NCBI GenBank assembly: GCA_963930775.1
Contig: OZ005698.1
Location: forward strand, 4,532,501 to 4,596,500
From: Cliona cf. orientalis
Lineage: Eukaryota; Porifera; Demospongiae; Clionaida; Clionaidae
Direction: 5' to 3'
DNA: 64,000 nucleotides
Of the stretch, positions 11,201 to 26,200 are shown in pieces; positions within the stretch are counted from its first letter, which is position 1, and every line of letters begins with the position of its first letter. The notes beneath the pieces were generated by a model, which was not told the DNA's origin, ran no database searches, and saw only the letters and a list, made by a program, of their open reading frames with translations. Position numbers and translations under genes: made by a program.

Positions 11201-14200
11201 GTTACTGATGTATACATTGTATGCACAAAATTAAATTGCTCTTTCTACTGAAACAGAGGATGAGATTCGACAGTATCAGTCCAGTAAGTTTGATCAACTA
11301 AACCCACTCTGAGAGGAGGAGCTTATTGTTTCCTTTCCACATAATATAGGTTGTGACTCCTACTTAGAAAACAATGCTCAGCTTAAGGTTGTTATTGAGC
11401 AGCAAGCACAGTCATCGGTAATATATGTATGTTATATCATACAAAGTGCTTGAAATTGATTATTTTACTGTCTTTCAGATTCCTGTACTACAGGCTCAAG
11501 TTCAGCAAAATGATAATGATCAGTGAGTGTTGTTTATGGAGTTCAAGCTAATCTGTTAGATTATCCAGTGGCTTCCAGTGACTATAAAATTACATCATTC
11601 ACCAAATTGGCGAGTGGGAGGAGTATAAGCTACGTAGTATTCACTGTACCATGGTACTTCGTGCAGTACATACCCTAGATTGCTGAACAGTTTTAATACG
11701 TAACACCCGCACTGATAATATTGCAAAAGGTCCGTCACTTATGATGGCTGGCAGGATTTCATTTACTTGCCCCCCCCCCCCCCCCCTTGGGAGGAGTCAC
11801 CAACCATACACGCAATACATGACATTGTATGTCATGTAAAAAGTTTGAAAGGCGTCCATATCGGCAGTTTGCTCATTTATGTTACCTTTCACATTCCGTG
11901 TGGGAGTAGACTCATTTCCCATCCAATTTTCTTTTTGACTATTAAAAGGGAGGAAACTAGTGGATATCACTGACAGGCATCTTCTCAACCCTGAAAACCG
12001 GGTCTCAGAAGCCACCAGAAACAGTCTTAGAAGTTGAGTATCTTCCTAGGGGAGCTTGCGCCAGACCCCCCAATATAAGCAAGTTACGTTGATGAATAAA
12101 ATCCTAAATGAAACCCGACTGGCACTGTTATAAGTGCTTGTATCTGGGTACCTCTCTTTCTGTGGAACTAGTGTATAGAACTGTGACTACTGAGTATAAA
12201 TTTAGCTATTATTTAGTAGCCAATTTGGTTACAACATTCTCGTAGCTTCAGCAACCATACAATATTAGGATTGTAGCTAGAAATCTTTATAGACTAGTAC
12301 GAAGCGTGGCAGCAATAGCTAACAAAAATAGCTATCACAGCATGCAGAGGGTATATACATAGACCATAGCAGTGTTTACAGTGCTACAATGTCATACTTG
12401 TGGTTGTATTCAAAGTGTGTACTTGTAATAACAACTGACGTTTGCAAATGCGTTGTTGCTAGAATCTGTGAACCACATGCAGTGAGGCAAGGCCAAGGAA
12501 ACTAAGGGAGAGGTGTACATCAAGAGTGATAACAAGACGAACAAAATGGGAAAGTATTATCGTCCCTGTAGAGATTGCGCAATGTATGTGCTCTCTACAT
12601 GCATGTAAACAACCTTTCCCACTGTCTCTGGCAGTGAACAAGTTCGAAATATGGTCTCATTATATTCTTTGTTGTGCAATGTAAGTATTCTAATCATCTG
12701 ACTCAGTTTTCTCTTGCAACAGTCAGTACCCTCTCATAAGTCATGAATTTCTCCCCACATGCAGAGTCAACACTGCCTGGCAAAGGATAGCACTAGCATG
12801 TCCATGCACCACATTTCAATGTAGCAGCTACTTTTAATGTACCGTATTTACTCGATCAGATACCGCTCTCAATTAGTCGCTGTTTTCAAATAGTAGCTGC
12901 ATCACACCTACTATTTGAGAAGCATGCAGCACGTGGATATGCCTTGCGACTCATTCTCAATGGCAGGTACACGATAAACACTTAGAAGTCTTCTAGAACA
13001 AGTTCTAACTTTCTTCTATAACAGCGAAGGGGCCTGAATCTCCTAGATCAGTGGTGTCAATCAACCGTTTCTCTAAGGATTGCCTCTCTGCAGCTGCTGG
13101 TATTAATAATTGCTGCTCTCTAATAGTCACCGCTCTCGAATAAATGCTGCACAAACTTGGATGATAAAATAAATAGCTGTGGCGTCTGATTGAGCAAATA
13201 TGGTATATTAATTTATATTCCAGCCAATGTGGGCCAAAATCATGACTTATGTTTAAGTGCCTACCCAGGACACTCAGGGCTTATGTTAACGGCTGGTCTA
13301 AGCACAATTCCAGTGATAAGTCATGTGACTGACAGGCAGGCACAGTGTCTGCAAAATTTTGTCCTAGTCAAACTACAAAAGCAATAGCTATGCCACTATC
13401 AAGATGGTAAAGCAAGTAGTGACAAATGTGTGCACCAGTTTAAATCTCACCTGGGAGGAGGTGGCTTGTATATGGTTAAGCAGAACCAGAAAATGTGCCC
13501 CGGGGGGAGGCTAGCTATAGTATGGAAGCATGCTTCCCTAGGAAGATTTGGAAATTAAGACTCTATATGTTGTCGTAAAGTGCATATTCAAAATTTTGGA
13601 AGCAAAGATCACGAATAAAGCAACAATTAGCCATAACAGTAATACACATTAATTATAATAATAACACTAACAGAATCTAGTTGTGCATGTTTTCTAGCAG
13701 AGCAATGGACTGTGTCTTGTGCTCAGTATTGTAGTATCTAGCTATCGATATTGAGAGCTAGATCAGTTTAGATACACATGCAGCTAGCTACACTCTTATT
13801 TAGCACATGGCATGAATCATTCTTACATAATCAATACAGGTGATCATGAGACATAACACGTGATTACATAATGCATGCATAAATGATATGGTGAGTGATA
13901 CAAGTAACAACATTACAAGTATCTTCAACAGTGTGAATTTGTTTGGAAAAAGTTGGTTATCACACTATTTGTTGGGCCATCTGACCTATTCTACTGGTAG
14001 TGCATGAATTTTCGCTTCAGCATTGTAGCTCAGTTGATAATGATAGAGGATCAGGTAAATCAGCCTCATAAAGTGATGCAAGCTCCTTAACACTTGTTTG
14101 CCAATCATCCCTCTCGGACATAATGCTGGGAACTAAGCAGAGCCCACTAGTTGCTACCTTTGCATTTGATAGATAAAAATCTTCCAACTTCTTAATGAGG

Positions 14201-17200
14201 TGATCTAGAAAGGGGATTTGTTGATAGTACACTTCAGGTTCATTAGCCTCAGTATTAGCCCACTGTGTTTACTTGTTGCATCTATGTGATTCAAATTGAA
14301 GATTTTTCTACTTCTACAATATCTACAGCTGATTAGTAATACGATGACTATTTCGTCACAGCTTTTTCAGCTGTTCTTGCACATAGTGAATTCTCCGAAC
14401 TATATCCAAGGATCGTTACTGGTGAAGCACAGTCAAACCTCTGATGTAGCTAAGGACATTGAGGACTACTACATTGTGCCAGTATTGGAAGACACAGAAA
14501 GCAAGCCATTTGCATCATTGACTGTCTGTCTGTTTCATGATACGGAATCTTCTCCATGTGCAATGTCATACAAATCTTGAACAATGACAGGGTACAAATC
14601 CATAAAGATTTCTAGGGCATCATGCCATTCTACCCACTTGGTTCTACAAAGGGGCTTAACTCTCTTTTCTTAACATCTGGTAATTCGTATTCAATCACTT
14701 ATGCCAATTTATCCTGTCTCTTTCCATGTTCAAAGATTTTAGACACCTCATTAACACTACCCATCATGTTACGGACAAGCACCTGTGAGTAGGAGCTAGC
14801 AATGGACAAATTTAGTATATCGTAGGTTGGGTTTTGAATGCGTAGTTGAACGATTGCGAATGGTGCTATACAAGCCAGATTGCAATTCTAATGGTTATGA
14901 ATTGCCAAATGGGAAAGCCACACCCTCAATCTTAGCTATAGAGGCGTGGCTTGTGGGGTGGGCCATTAACAGAATGCTATACTACTTGAGTGACAGTTGT
15001 GCTTGGCTGGATGTTACGTAACTGTCGAGATAATGCCAAACTAGCATGCCACTGCACTGCGCGCTACAAAATAGAGTGGATCTATATGATAACTAAGGTG
15101 AGAGGTCCAGACAGTCTTGAGTTAGATGTGGAAAATGAGAAAGAAAGAAGAAACCTTGACAAATGGCCATTTTTTTAACATCTGGTTCTGGCATATACAA
15201 TTGATTTGATGAATCATGTTGGTCTTATTAGATAGATGATTTGCTGGAGATTCTGATTTTCACACTTAGAAATTCATAAAATTACCTATTTTGAGATATT
15301 TGGGTATTAGTAATGTATTATATATATGGCATATCCGGGCCATCCCTACTTATATAGTCTACCGACTATGATAAAGCTCCTAGATTCTCAAGTTGCTGCT
15401 ACAGCCTCTCCAGTCATTTCTCGATGCTGCTCCTTAAGGTATCACCAAAGTGCGTGGGCGTGAGGGTATGCCTAAACCTCATCAAAGTCATAAGTGAGGT
15501 GCATGTTGTATGGCCGTGCCCTCTTAATTGCCCATGTCTCAGGGGTGTGGCTGCTAGAGCCGAAAGTGTTCATTTAATGTTCTCAGTGGACTGGAAGCCG
15601 AGCCGGAAGGAAGGCCACGCCCAAAACAGCACCACCCTGGGCCTCAAGGACCACCATTCTCAATTAAGTGTTGACTGGCCATCGGATGTCCACCAGAAGC
15701 CCACAATCAATCCCAATTAAAACACACAGCTTCCAAAATGCACACAAATCCTTCAAGGCTGTTCTATACCACACCGCCCACACAAGAGCTCACCTCATTT
15801 CCTGTGTGGGTGGGGTAACACCACGTCATCGCAACCCTATCCGCTTCAAACCATTGTCCACTTCCATCTGGCCGTACAGTCCTCTTGATCACACCAGTGT
15901 ACAGTGCCTCATTAACTGGTATGGCCTCACCTTTGACCTCCTGCCACGCTCCCACAGCCACCTGGCAGGGTTCAAAGGTCACACCGAATCGGGGGCACGC
16001 CCACCTATCGTCGCGACCCAGTCCTACGCCCCAATGTCCAAGCATTGCCTCGTGAAGCCACGCCCAATCGAAAGCAATGAAACCTGCATTAAGTAATAAT
16101 GCACACACACTGCACACAGTGCCTGGAACACACCCACAAGCTAAATTAGGCCTAATTAGCTTTTTTGTGGTTAATAGTTAAGAAACAATGTTTTGATCTT
16201 GCTTTGATGTGGGCAATAACTGGTATTTTCTTCAGGGGCCACTTCTAGCCGCTAATGACGCGCATAATGATCCCTGGATCTTTCTGGAACCAAAAACACT
16301 CGCATGGCCTCTTTGGCCACACCCATCATAATTCGCTAATTGAATTAGCCAATTCTCACGCTTATGCCCACACACTTTAATGCTACCTTAAATCGTATAA
16401 AATTCTCCTTCACAACATATGAATCCCCTTTGTGTACATACCTTTATTTTGTACTTACCATCATCGGAGATGTTACCTCTCAGAAGGCTAGCCTTTGGGA
16501 CTCCAAAATTAACCAACATTTGGCATGTCTGGGGCCCTCACTGTACATCTCCAACTTATATAATATTCTCATAATATCTCATCACAAAGCATCTCACTGA
16601 TTTACACAATTTGGATGCTGTGGTGAGGTGGCTGGAATAGTGACTTTGTGGAAGCCATTACCTCCATGAAGTTCTGATCTAACTGAATATTACAACTAGA
16701 GCTCTGTAGAGCACATACCCCGCGCACTCTGTAACCACTATAGAGTAGTATTGCAACACTCTTCGGCATATATAGCTGTTTTATTACTTGACGACCCTTT
16801 CCAACAACACTAAGTCAATCGCATCAGCATACTATTATGCTAAAACAGTGGGTGTGGTCGATAAACCACGGGCATGCTGAATAGAAAAGCACGATTTGTA
16901 GCACTAGTAAGCCTTTTTGAGCAATTCGAGCGTGTATAAACCGGTTTTTCACCGATGTCTACCGATTGGTTGTGCTTATAGCACGCACAGATGCCTAGAA
17001 CACAAGATCTGGCGATTTTTGTGCTGATGACAACGACAGAGAAACAGATTGCTTTACCCCTTGCGCATGCGCACGGAGTAATGATAACCAGGGGCGGATC
17101 CAGGGAGGGGCTAGAGGGAGCTGTAGCTCCCCTTCAAGCAATCATGCCCATCTCTACACACCCCAAACTGTTCAACACATGGAAGTTGGAAAGTCAAGCG

Positions 17201-20200
17201 ATCTAGCACAAGTATGTTTTCTCTACTGAAGCTGCATATTGAACTTCACCAGAAGTAACAGCAAAGAATTTGGCTTCATTTACCTCAGCTAATAATTATT
17301 ACCGTACAATCCCACGATTACGCCCCCCCCCCCTTTGGGCAAAAGTGGGGAGGGGGCTTATATGCGGGATTGTTACATTTCCATGTGATGACCATTACCG
17401 ATCGTCGAATGCCACGTGGGCGCACGATCTCTGTACTTTCTCTGGTTGTTTGGTGGGCAAAACTTGAGAAAAAAGACATTTAGGCATAATATGACACAAA
17501 TAGCTAGTTTACTAGCTGTAGCTACTGTTTTTAGTGACTTATGGACTCCATTTTACAGTTAGGGAGGGGAGCTTATATGCAAGACGAAACTACCTATGCT
17601 GGTACTCGAGCTAGAAATGCAGGGAGGGGGTGGGGGCGTAATCGCAGGTATATGTTTGGTAATCATAGCCTCGTCCCCAGGCGCCCCGATCTTTTCAACT
17701 GCACGCGAGAAAAGAGGGGGAGCCGGGTAAAACTTATCACGTGCGTGACGTCAGGTGGAACCAACTTCCATATATTGTGGCACAATAGCAAGTTGAGGCA
17801 TAGAATTTCTCACCGAAGTTCGAGCTTTTCGATCTGAACGTTACAATCAGCTATGAATCAGTAAGCCAGGGGCCTTCAGTCCCTTCGCTGGGTGTCAAAA
17901 GCCGCGATTTGCATGGTAAACTCGATCGTGCCAACGTCCAAGTCGGTTCCACCTGAGCGTGGACACGATTGAGTTACCATGCAAATCACAGTTTTTAACA
18001 CATAGCGAAGATGCTGAAGCGTCTCCTCTTGCTGATTCATAGCCGATTGTAACGTACTGATTGAAGACTCACTCGAACTCTCGGCTTGATCTTGGCCAAC
18101 TCGCCGTTGTGCCATATATGGAAGTTGGTTCCACCTGACGTCATGCACGTGATAAGTTTTACCAGGCTCCCCCTCTTTTCTTGCATGCAGTTGAAAAGAT
18201 CGGGGCGCCTGGGGACGAGGCTATGGTAATCATACCTCATTTTGAGTAGTCTTTGAACAATGAGTTGCATTTCTGGCACATTTGCTGAAGTGTTCAGCTA
18301 AATATCACCCGAGTTGCATCAAAAGTTGGACGTAACCAAGATTAATGTCTGCACTCTCAAGGTGCTTACTGTCATCCTTGTGACCCCTCAAAGCAATTCC
18401 CTGACGTCCACAAACTTCAACTGTTGCTATTATTGGCCGTAAAGTTCCCTATTTCTTTCTTTCTATCTGTGCTGCGTGCGAAGTATTTAGCTGTGCTACA
18501 AGGAAAGCTATTCCGTTTTCTCATAGGATGCCAGGGTTTCCAGGGCTTTCTTGAATGGAGATTGCACCAAAACACCCAAACTCCCTCCAGTTCTTAATGA
18601 GAATGAGAATGCTAAACGATAATTACAGTATTCACCATTTTCTGATCTGCTATATGTCAACGAGAGATACTTTGAAAACCAAGAGGTCTGAAACTTTTGT
18701 AATTACTTACCTTCAGTGATTGGTGGAAATTTATACTGTAGTGGCTGGTCTTGATGGTTAGGATGGCAGAGCACCTTGAAAGAAGTTAAAACAGAGGCTC
18801 TGTTTTGAATTTTTTTTTTTTGGATGACAAGCGTATTCTGCTGATAATTCCAGCACTTCTGAAGACTATCTTCTACTTCAAATCAGTGAAGAAGAATCTA
18901 ATTCTGATTCTGGTGAGGACTCGTGATCATCCCAATGAATCATCACACCCAGAGCCTGAGAGTGGGACTACTAGCTGCTCATCGAGAGCTACTTCTCTTG
19001 GTGGATCCAGTCAGTTGCCTGTATATGAGTGGCTAGAGCACCATGGAGGACCTGCATATTTAATAACCCAGCATACTCTGATAACCCATAGGCTATTCGA
19101 GTCCAACTTACTCCCCTATTAAAATGCAAATCTAGCCTTTTGATACCATGGCATCACACACTATTGAGCATGCATCAGTGGGATTCTCGATTCTCACACC
19201 ATGCAGTACAGTGTGCGTAGCGATGATAATGTAGCCACACCCCTTGTTAACTAGTTCCTGAAGATAGTTTGGCTAACTATGGCAAACTTGAAAGAAGGCT
19301 GTTTTACTCCAAATAGTGATGAATAACTTCTATTTAGGGAGCCAGTTGTAGAGGCCAGTAAGTTTACTGTTGGTAGTGGCCACCATTATCGATAGTTCAC
19401 TGACTACAAGGTACAAATTATACTGCCTGCTGCACACTAGCACACAATATGCTTAATCCATGATGTTAAGCACTACTGTATATTTCTAATATAGGCACCA
19501 CCCTAATTTAGGCGCCCTTTGAGGCCTACAGAATTTTTTTGGTCTAATTTAAGGCACCTTTCTGGACATCATTTTTTTGGGCAGCACCTATTTAATTGGA
19601 ACATATTGGCATGTGCAAATCTTGCAATACCATCAATCTATCAAGCTAGCAGTTTTATGTCAAACTAAGTTGTCTCTCATATTTATATGGGCACTTACCT
19701 ACTGCTTTCTGATGGCTACAGTACCAGCAACTCGAGCATGATTCAGTGATCAGAGTGAATCTTCCGAAGAGGACTGAAAGTAGAACCATATTTTTTTAGT
19801 TGTTTTGCCACTAGCATATTCACTGCCACTAAATAGTACTGTTAGTAAAAGTGCTTGGGCTCTGGAAAACTTCCAAAACCATTTTAATTGCAGCTCTTAG
19901 GTACCTCCCTAATTTAGGCGCCCTTTGATTTGTTTGCAAATTTTTTTCGGTTCCAATTGGAGGCGCCTGCGTACTCTGTAGTTATTTTTAGTGGCACCTA
20001 TATTAGAAGGTGTACGATATTTGAAGCGCACCCCCCTCATCTGCCCATTGGTCTTACAGTGCATGTACATATTGTATACAATACTGTACTAGGTATAGTC
20101 ACTTCAAAATATTTTTCCAGCCTGCGTCAGTTCTTACTTGTGTCATGGTCGTATATAGAGACTTGATACATGGGCTGGTGCTTATACGTTGTATGTATGT

Positions 20201-23200
20201 GCACAATAACTATCTCATAACTATCTTAAGAGATCTTTTACACTAGGCTTAATATCAAAGTGTTAGCTAAACGTTACCTATGATGACCATAACAATGTTA
20301 CAAACCTGTACCTTTGTTTCACATATGTAGTGCTGAGCTGGCACAGTACCTTGACTCGCATATGGTTCCAGCAATTAACCAAACAAGGAATAGCAGCACC
20401 GAAGCAGATTCTGTAGCCTCTGAAAGAGGTACTAATAATAATGTATGCTACTATATTATTGAAATTTGGCAGGAATTTAATTTGGCAGTTTGATGGTCTA
20501 CCATCATGACTGCCAATATATCCCCAGTAGCTCTTTGCTTTTCTGTGGTTATGAAGTAATGGTGTAATGTGTGGTTATGACTTGTGATGTAATCTATGAG
20601 GTAAGTACTTATATGAGAAAAATCAGCCTTTCTGGGAGTTGAAAGTCAGTGAATATGTAGAGTATCTTATGTGTGTATCCAGCGAATACCTTATAACCTG
20701 TGTTGCTTTCTCTGACAAGTATGGCTGGCCAAACTTTACATGTTTCCTTGTTTATGTAATCACGTGTATTTAAATAAATCTAGCCTGTGCTATAGCAGGG
20801 TGCTATAATTGATCAAAAGTTTAACTCTCCTGTTGTTAAAGCTTTGAGACTTGTTACTTTCGAGGTCGAGAGTCAGTCTCCGATCAGCTGACTCCATCTC
20901 TGTGAGCGCATTATACTCTGACGACCTTTTACTATACGAATCATAACTATGAAAGTACTGGGGATATGCATGGTAATGTATTTCATGTGTATGGCAATCC
21001 CATACTAATATAAGTGAACTGCCAAACAAAGAATATTATTTTTGACAATAATAATATACATATTATGTTAATGGTGATTTGGGATGTAACTGTTTATGGA
21101 AAGAAATAGGAGTAGTATTAGCTGAACATGCACTGTTTATCTAAAAAATGTATGTACATGTATGTACATGTACCTTGTATGTTATTCTGTGTTATTCTTC
21201 TACTCTTGTTTCTACAGTAATTTGTGTTAAATTTGTTTGCAAATGTTTGTGTTAGAAATTTTTGTGTAATACTTTCGTCAACTTCAAGCGTGCGCCATAT
21301 ATTTGCTGTATAAGACTACAGGTAAACTATTTTCATGTAAAACGTTTGCATCATTTCATGCAAACGAAAATTTACAAAAATTTCGCGAATTACAGTATAT
21401 CCTCCTTGATTCTTCATTAATTAACCCTCTAAGGAATTTTTCCATGCTTTTGCCACGATACTAAGAGCTGACAAATGAAAGAGACATACTATTCAGACTA
21501 CAAATAACAGTACTTTTATCGATATCCTGGCATTATTTTTTTACTGATGGTGCAATTTTCACACAGTAGGGGTGGGGGCTTATAGACGAGGCAATAATAT
21601 AATATGTACCTGTGCAAGAACTTGTGGGTCAAAGCGGGGAGGTGGTGTATTTTCGGGACAATACAGTATGTGTGTATACATGCATATAACAGTTCCCATG
21701 CTTGAACTGTTGTAAGCACTAGATGAAGAAGTCAAGTATCGGGTATGTAGAGTAGTACTACAGGATTGTACAGATGCAGTAACTTTAATTTATTGAACCA
21801 CATTGCTTGATACCATATGTGGTTACTGTACTATAGAAGTTTAATGTCCAACTTTGCTAGCTATGTACATGATACTCTGGGGTACCAGCCCAAATCAGAT
21901 GCGGTCATGACATGACACCTTACTCACTATCATAGAGTCGGTAGACCTATAGGTATACGTAATACATTACAAAAATGAAATATCTCGAGAACGGAACATC
22001 ATAACTTCTAACCTTGACCATCGTGTTCTACGAGCTATTTTACACCTAGAAAGTCTATTCATATGCACAGAAAGGGTTGTTTACATACAGAAGTTAAACC
22101 TGAGGATATCTTAGTTCTTTCGCTGCAGTGTAACTCAGCGCCACAACATATTGAGCTACTTTTCATATTATTCAGTTCAGTTTCAGAAGTGATTTTGCAA
22201 ACATTCGGCTGTTTTCATTGTTTGTCAAGCGCATTCGAGAGCCACACCTTGGCAATTTTTATATGCATATACGCATAGTACAATGATGCCACACCCATTA
22301 ATCAAGTTCTAAGTAACACACCTATGATCAACTGCTAGCATGCTTCAATTGGTGTGTAGCTACATCTATGACCGCTTGGAAGCTGCTGCTTTTGTTTATC
22401 GATAACCGTTCCAATTTCTAAACTTTGAGCTAAAAAAGTAAGTAACATAATCATCTGTGAGGATAAATCAGTAGCCTGAGCTAGAGTCTCATACTGCAAG
22501 ACCTATGATGCTATTCCTATTTTGTGTGGTATCCCTTGAGTGGATATTCCGGTTTGTCTACATAGTTAACAACAAGTTAATAACAAAAAAATAGACATAA
22601 ATAAGTATGCAAACAATTAGAAATTGAAGTAGGGGTGGCAGTAACAAAAGGCACTAAAACTAGAGTGGTAGTGATAGAAAACTAATACTACAAGACATCC
22701 AATGTTATGTCATCATTTAAGGTAAAAATGTGATATAGGATGTCTCCTAATATTGATTTTCCATCACTACCGGACCACTCTTGTTATGATTACATCATTG
22801 GTTTTTCATTAGTGCTGCGCCACGCCCATGGACTTGTTGCAGGCACAAAATTTGAACTAATTCTGAGAGGCTTTTGACGAAAATCACCACCCCTGAAGAA
22901 TATCCGCATACGGTAGACTCTGTGCATTATAGAGGAAAGGTCACTACATACCGTAATGTGACTACCGTATGGAGGATAATTTTCAGAGGTACTAATAATT
23001 TTTAAGTCAAAAAGGCCCTCTGGATTAATTTTGTGTTTTTAATTTCGTGACCAAAAACCTTTGTTTATCAGTTTGGCGTCATTTGCCGATTCTAAGCTTC
23101 TTGACTTCCCCAGGCTAGTGGTAGCATGACTTTACATATAAATAGAATGTTGTGTGTCATAATATTATGCTATATTTAGTATGTACAATGTATATACCGT

Positions 23201-26200
23201 ATTTCTTCTAAAAATTCGGCCCTTCTGATTATTCGGCACCCTTTACCGAATGATTGAATATAGTCTCTAATTTTTCGGCAAAGGTCGTCTTGCGTATATG
23301 CTATAAACGGGAATGGAATGCGTACGCAGACAGAATGTTGAATATTAACCTCTAAAAATTCGGCGAAGCTAAAGCAATAATATTATTTTCATGCCGAATT
23401 TTTAGAAGAAATACGGTATTACTAAACCTTGGTGTATGTGCTTAGGCATGGTTGCAAAAAATTATTGATGCTGGTCATCACCACCACCTTAAGCCTGTTT
23501 TCTCACTCAGCTCACTGGCAAGCTTTCTATTGATGCAGCCAACGGTGGCTTCTTTTCAACTCTAAGCCTTAGACTAAGGGTATGTATGCTTAGTTGCCAT
23601 GCCTGTACATTTTTGTGGTATCCTTTGACTCTCTGGCTAGCTAAGCTTGTATGCATGCATGCAGTGCTTGGACCCAAGTGAGCAACTTGCAGTGATCGAT
23701 ACTGGACATGCAATACTGCTCAATGTACTTCAGTCTTGCACCAAGGTTTGCATCATAGTCATTCGAAATGTTTTGAAGAAGGCTAATGTCCCCAAGAATT
23801 GAGGCTACAGTGAGGGAAGTTGACTTGATGTCAGTACTCTAGTGCGGAGTTCGATAGTACAACATACCAGGGTTATTGTTGCTGTGAGCCGTTGAACTTT
23901 GAACAATACTGCTGTGCTAGTATAACATTAGCCTTGTCTCCAGCCCTTAATGTTAGAGTAGCCTCGCCCCCAGCCCTTTTCCCCCTTTTCTGCGTGTAAC
24001 ACTAAAATATGTAACTAATGCATGCAACACACCAAGGGTTTTGTGCTCGAGAGAGCTCTAATTGATACACGCACTCAATTTTTCTTTGTCACTGCAAAGA
24101 GACTTGGACAAATAACATGAGATAGAAGAATATTAGTGTCAAAGAAGCCATTGATAGCTGGATAATAGTGGCTACTGTTGTTTGCTAATACTGAGAACAT
24201 TTGGCTGCGATGTTAGGATGTTTTGGCCATGCCCATCACCTATATTTAATCTAAAACACATATAAAAAGCAATGAAATTAAAGGATGAAGTAGGGATGGA
24301 AGGGCCAAAAAGTACACAAACAAGATTTGTGGGGATAATCACATCAACTATACGTCCCAATGCTTACTTTTCTTGATAGTTATGTGCCTCTTGATTGGGA
24401 GAAATCCCCTTGTCACAGTGGGGGTCGGGGGAGGGGGGGGGGGGTGGGGAGGATAATAAGCTTTGATTATCACGTTATATTACTATCTGGTGAGTTTATT
24501 CCTGCACCTACTCAAAAAGCAAGTATAGGGATGTACATGTATAGTGGATGTGATAATCCCCATAAATCTTATTTGCTTTTAATTCCATCCCTACTTCATC
24601 CTTTAATTTCATTGCTTTTTATACTTACTTCTGTTCTTTTGTGTAATTTATCAATGCCATCTGATATGATTTTCCCATCAACTCCCAAATTCACTGTGAT
24701 GGTGCAGTACGTGGCATACAGATGATGAGCCGAAATTTGCGTTAGTGCGCATAAGTCTAGTCGTACCCATGCCCCTCATTTAATAGTTGTCGTTTACCGT
24801 AGCATGGCCCCTCAGTTCCAGATCGCGGCATACAGTCAGCTTAATATATATCTAGCCTCGTTTTCAGGCCCAGAGAATCTACTGCCAAAAATAAACTTAT
24901 CGGCCTCTAAGATTCACTGTCTAAACAGAAATTTTGATGGCCTAGCAATGCGCCTTGTCAGCCATGCGCCAGTATAGTCCCGCAGCGGTGGTGTGTTGCG
25001 CTAGTGCCACTGACATGGGTCACATGACTTGACCATAGCAATACATTAGGAGCATGTGCATTAATGGCGTATCAGACACTCCCAATTGTAAATTGTGCCA
25101 TGTAAAACAGTCATGGTAACAAAAGTAGCGTGCCATGGACCTATGCTCAGTTGGCCCTGGGTAAGATGAAAGAAAGAAGATTGACAAAATGCACTTTTTT
25201 TCATATTTTTAAAATAGCTGGTTCAGACATATATACCTGATTGTTTCCGTGGATGTGTGGGGGCTTGATAGATAGGTATTCTGGTGTATACCATAATATG
25301 AAAACTTAAAATTTAAGTTACTCTGAGTTAACGTTTTTGTAATGTATTACATATTATGGCATATCTGGGCCATCCCTACTTATAGAGTCTACCAACTCTA
25401 TGAAATCACTGCAGGCATTAATTATTTTCATGGGTGAAATTTTTTTTGTGACTGCAAACTCATCCACAAAAATTAGCACCCCACGAAAATTACCTGCTAT
25501 ACAGTATATTCAGCTGTTAAGCCAGCGGTTCAATTGTTGCAGATCCAGGAAGTGCATCCGGTGGCACATTCCAGTGCATGCAATTTTTGCCGTTTTTTAT
25601 TCTATTTTTCTTACCTGTTCTATCTAGGCCATCTTTCACTTCTAGGACTCCAAACAAAGACCAGAAGACAGAGCAACTCTTCTACTTTCTGCTAGTTCAA
25701 GTCCTATAACCCGGAGACATTTATGAGCTCCGCGGCGACCGCTTTTGTGCATGCTAATCTTAAGCGCTCACAAAAAGTGCCTCGCACAAAAAGTGGCACG
25801 TTTTGGTTCCCTAGGATGGATTCCCATGATTCAAGTACCATTCCATAACTCTTGTGTTGCTCTACAATATAAAACTGGAACGAAGTTTTTCCATCAAGTG
25901 GTTCCCAAGTTACACGCTATTAAAAATAGTAGAAATTTTTGTTATTTCACCATAGAAACATTGAATAAAATACGTATAAATCAATGACAAAGCTTTCTAG
26001 GTGGTACAAAGATATTATGAGCCATCAAAGGCCTTCTTGAAGGTTTGCAGAAGGTTGTAAAAGCTTTCACAACCAGTGTCCTATGCCATCATCACACATT
26101 GACAACTACAGATGATAGAGAAAGTGCTCAAGCAGCCACAGAGATGGATCGAGTAGCTAGTTCTCTCAGCACCTCAGAAGATAGGTTCAAAACAAAAGCT

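Noticed and set aside
15668-16117. Overlapping open frames of 117-142 codons on opposite strands
   Set aside because: No domain, no splice context, biased by GGGCGTGGC-type words common in the intergenic DNA; opposed open frames suggest composition, not coding.
18805-19122. 105-codon plus frame with an acidic Ser-rich part
   Set aside because: Weak resemblance to transposase N-termini only; no second motif to support it.
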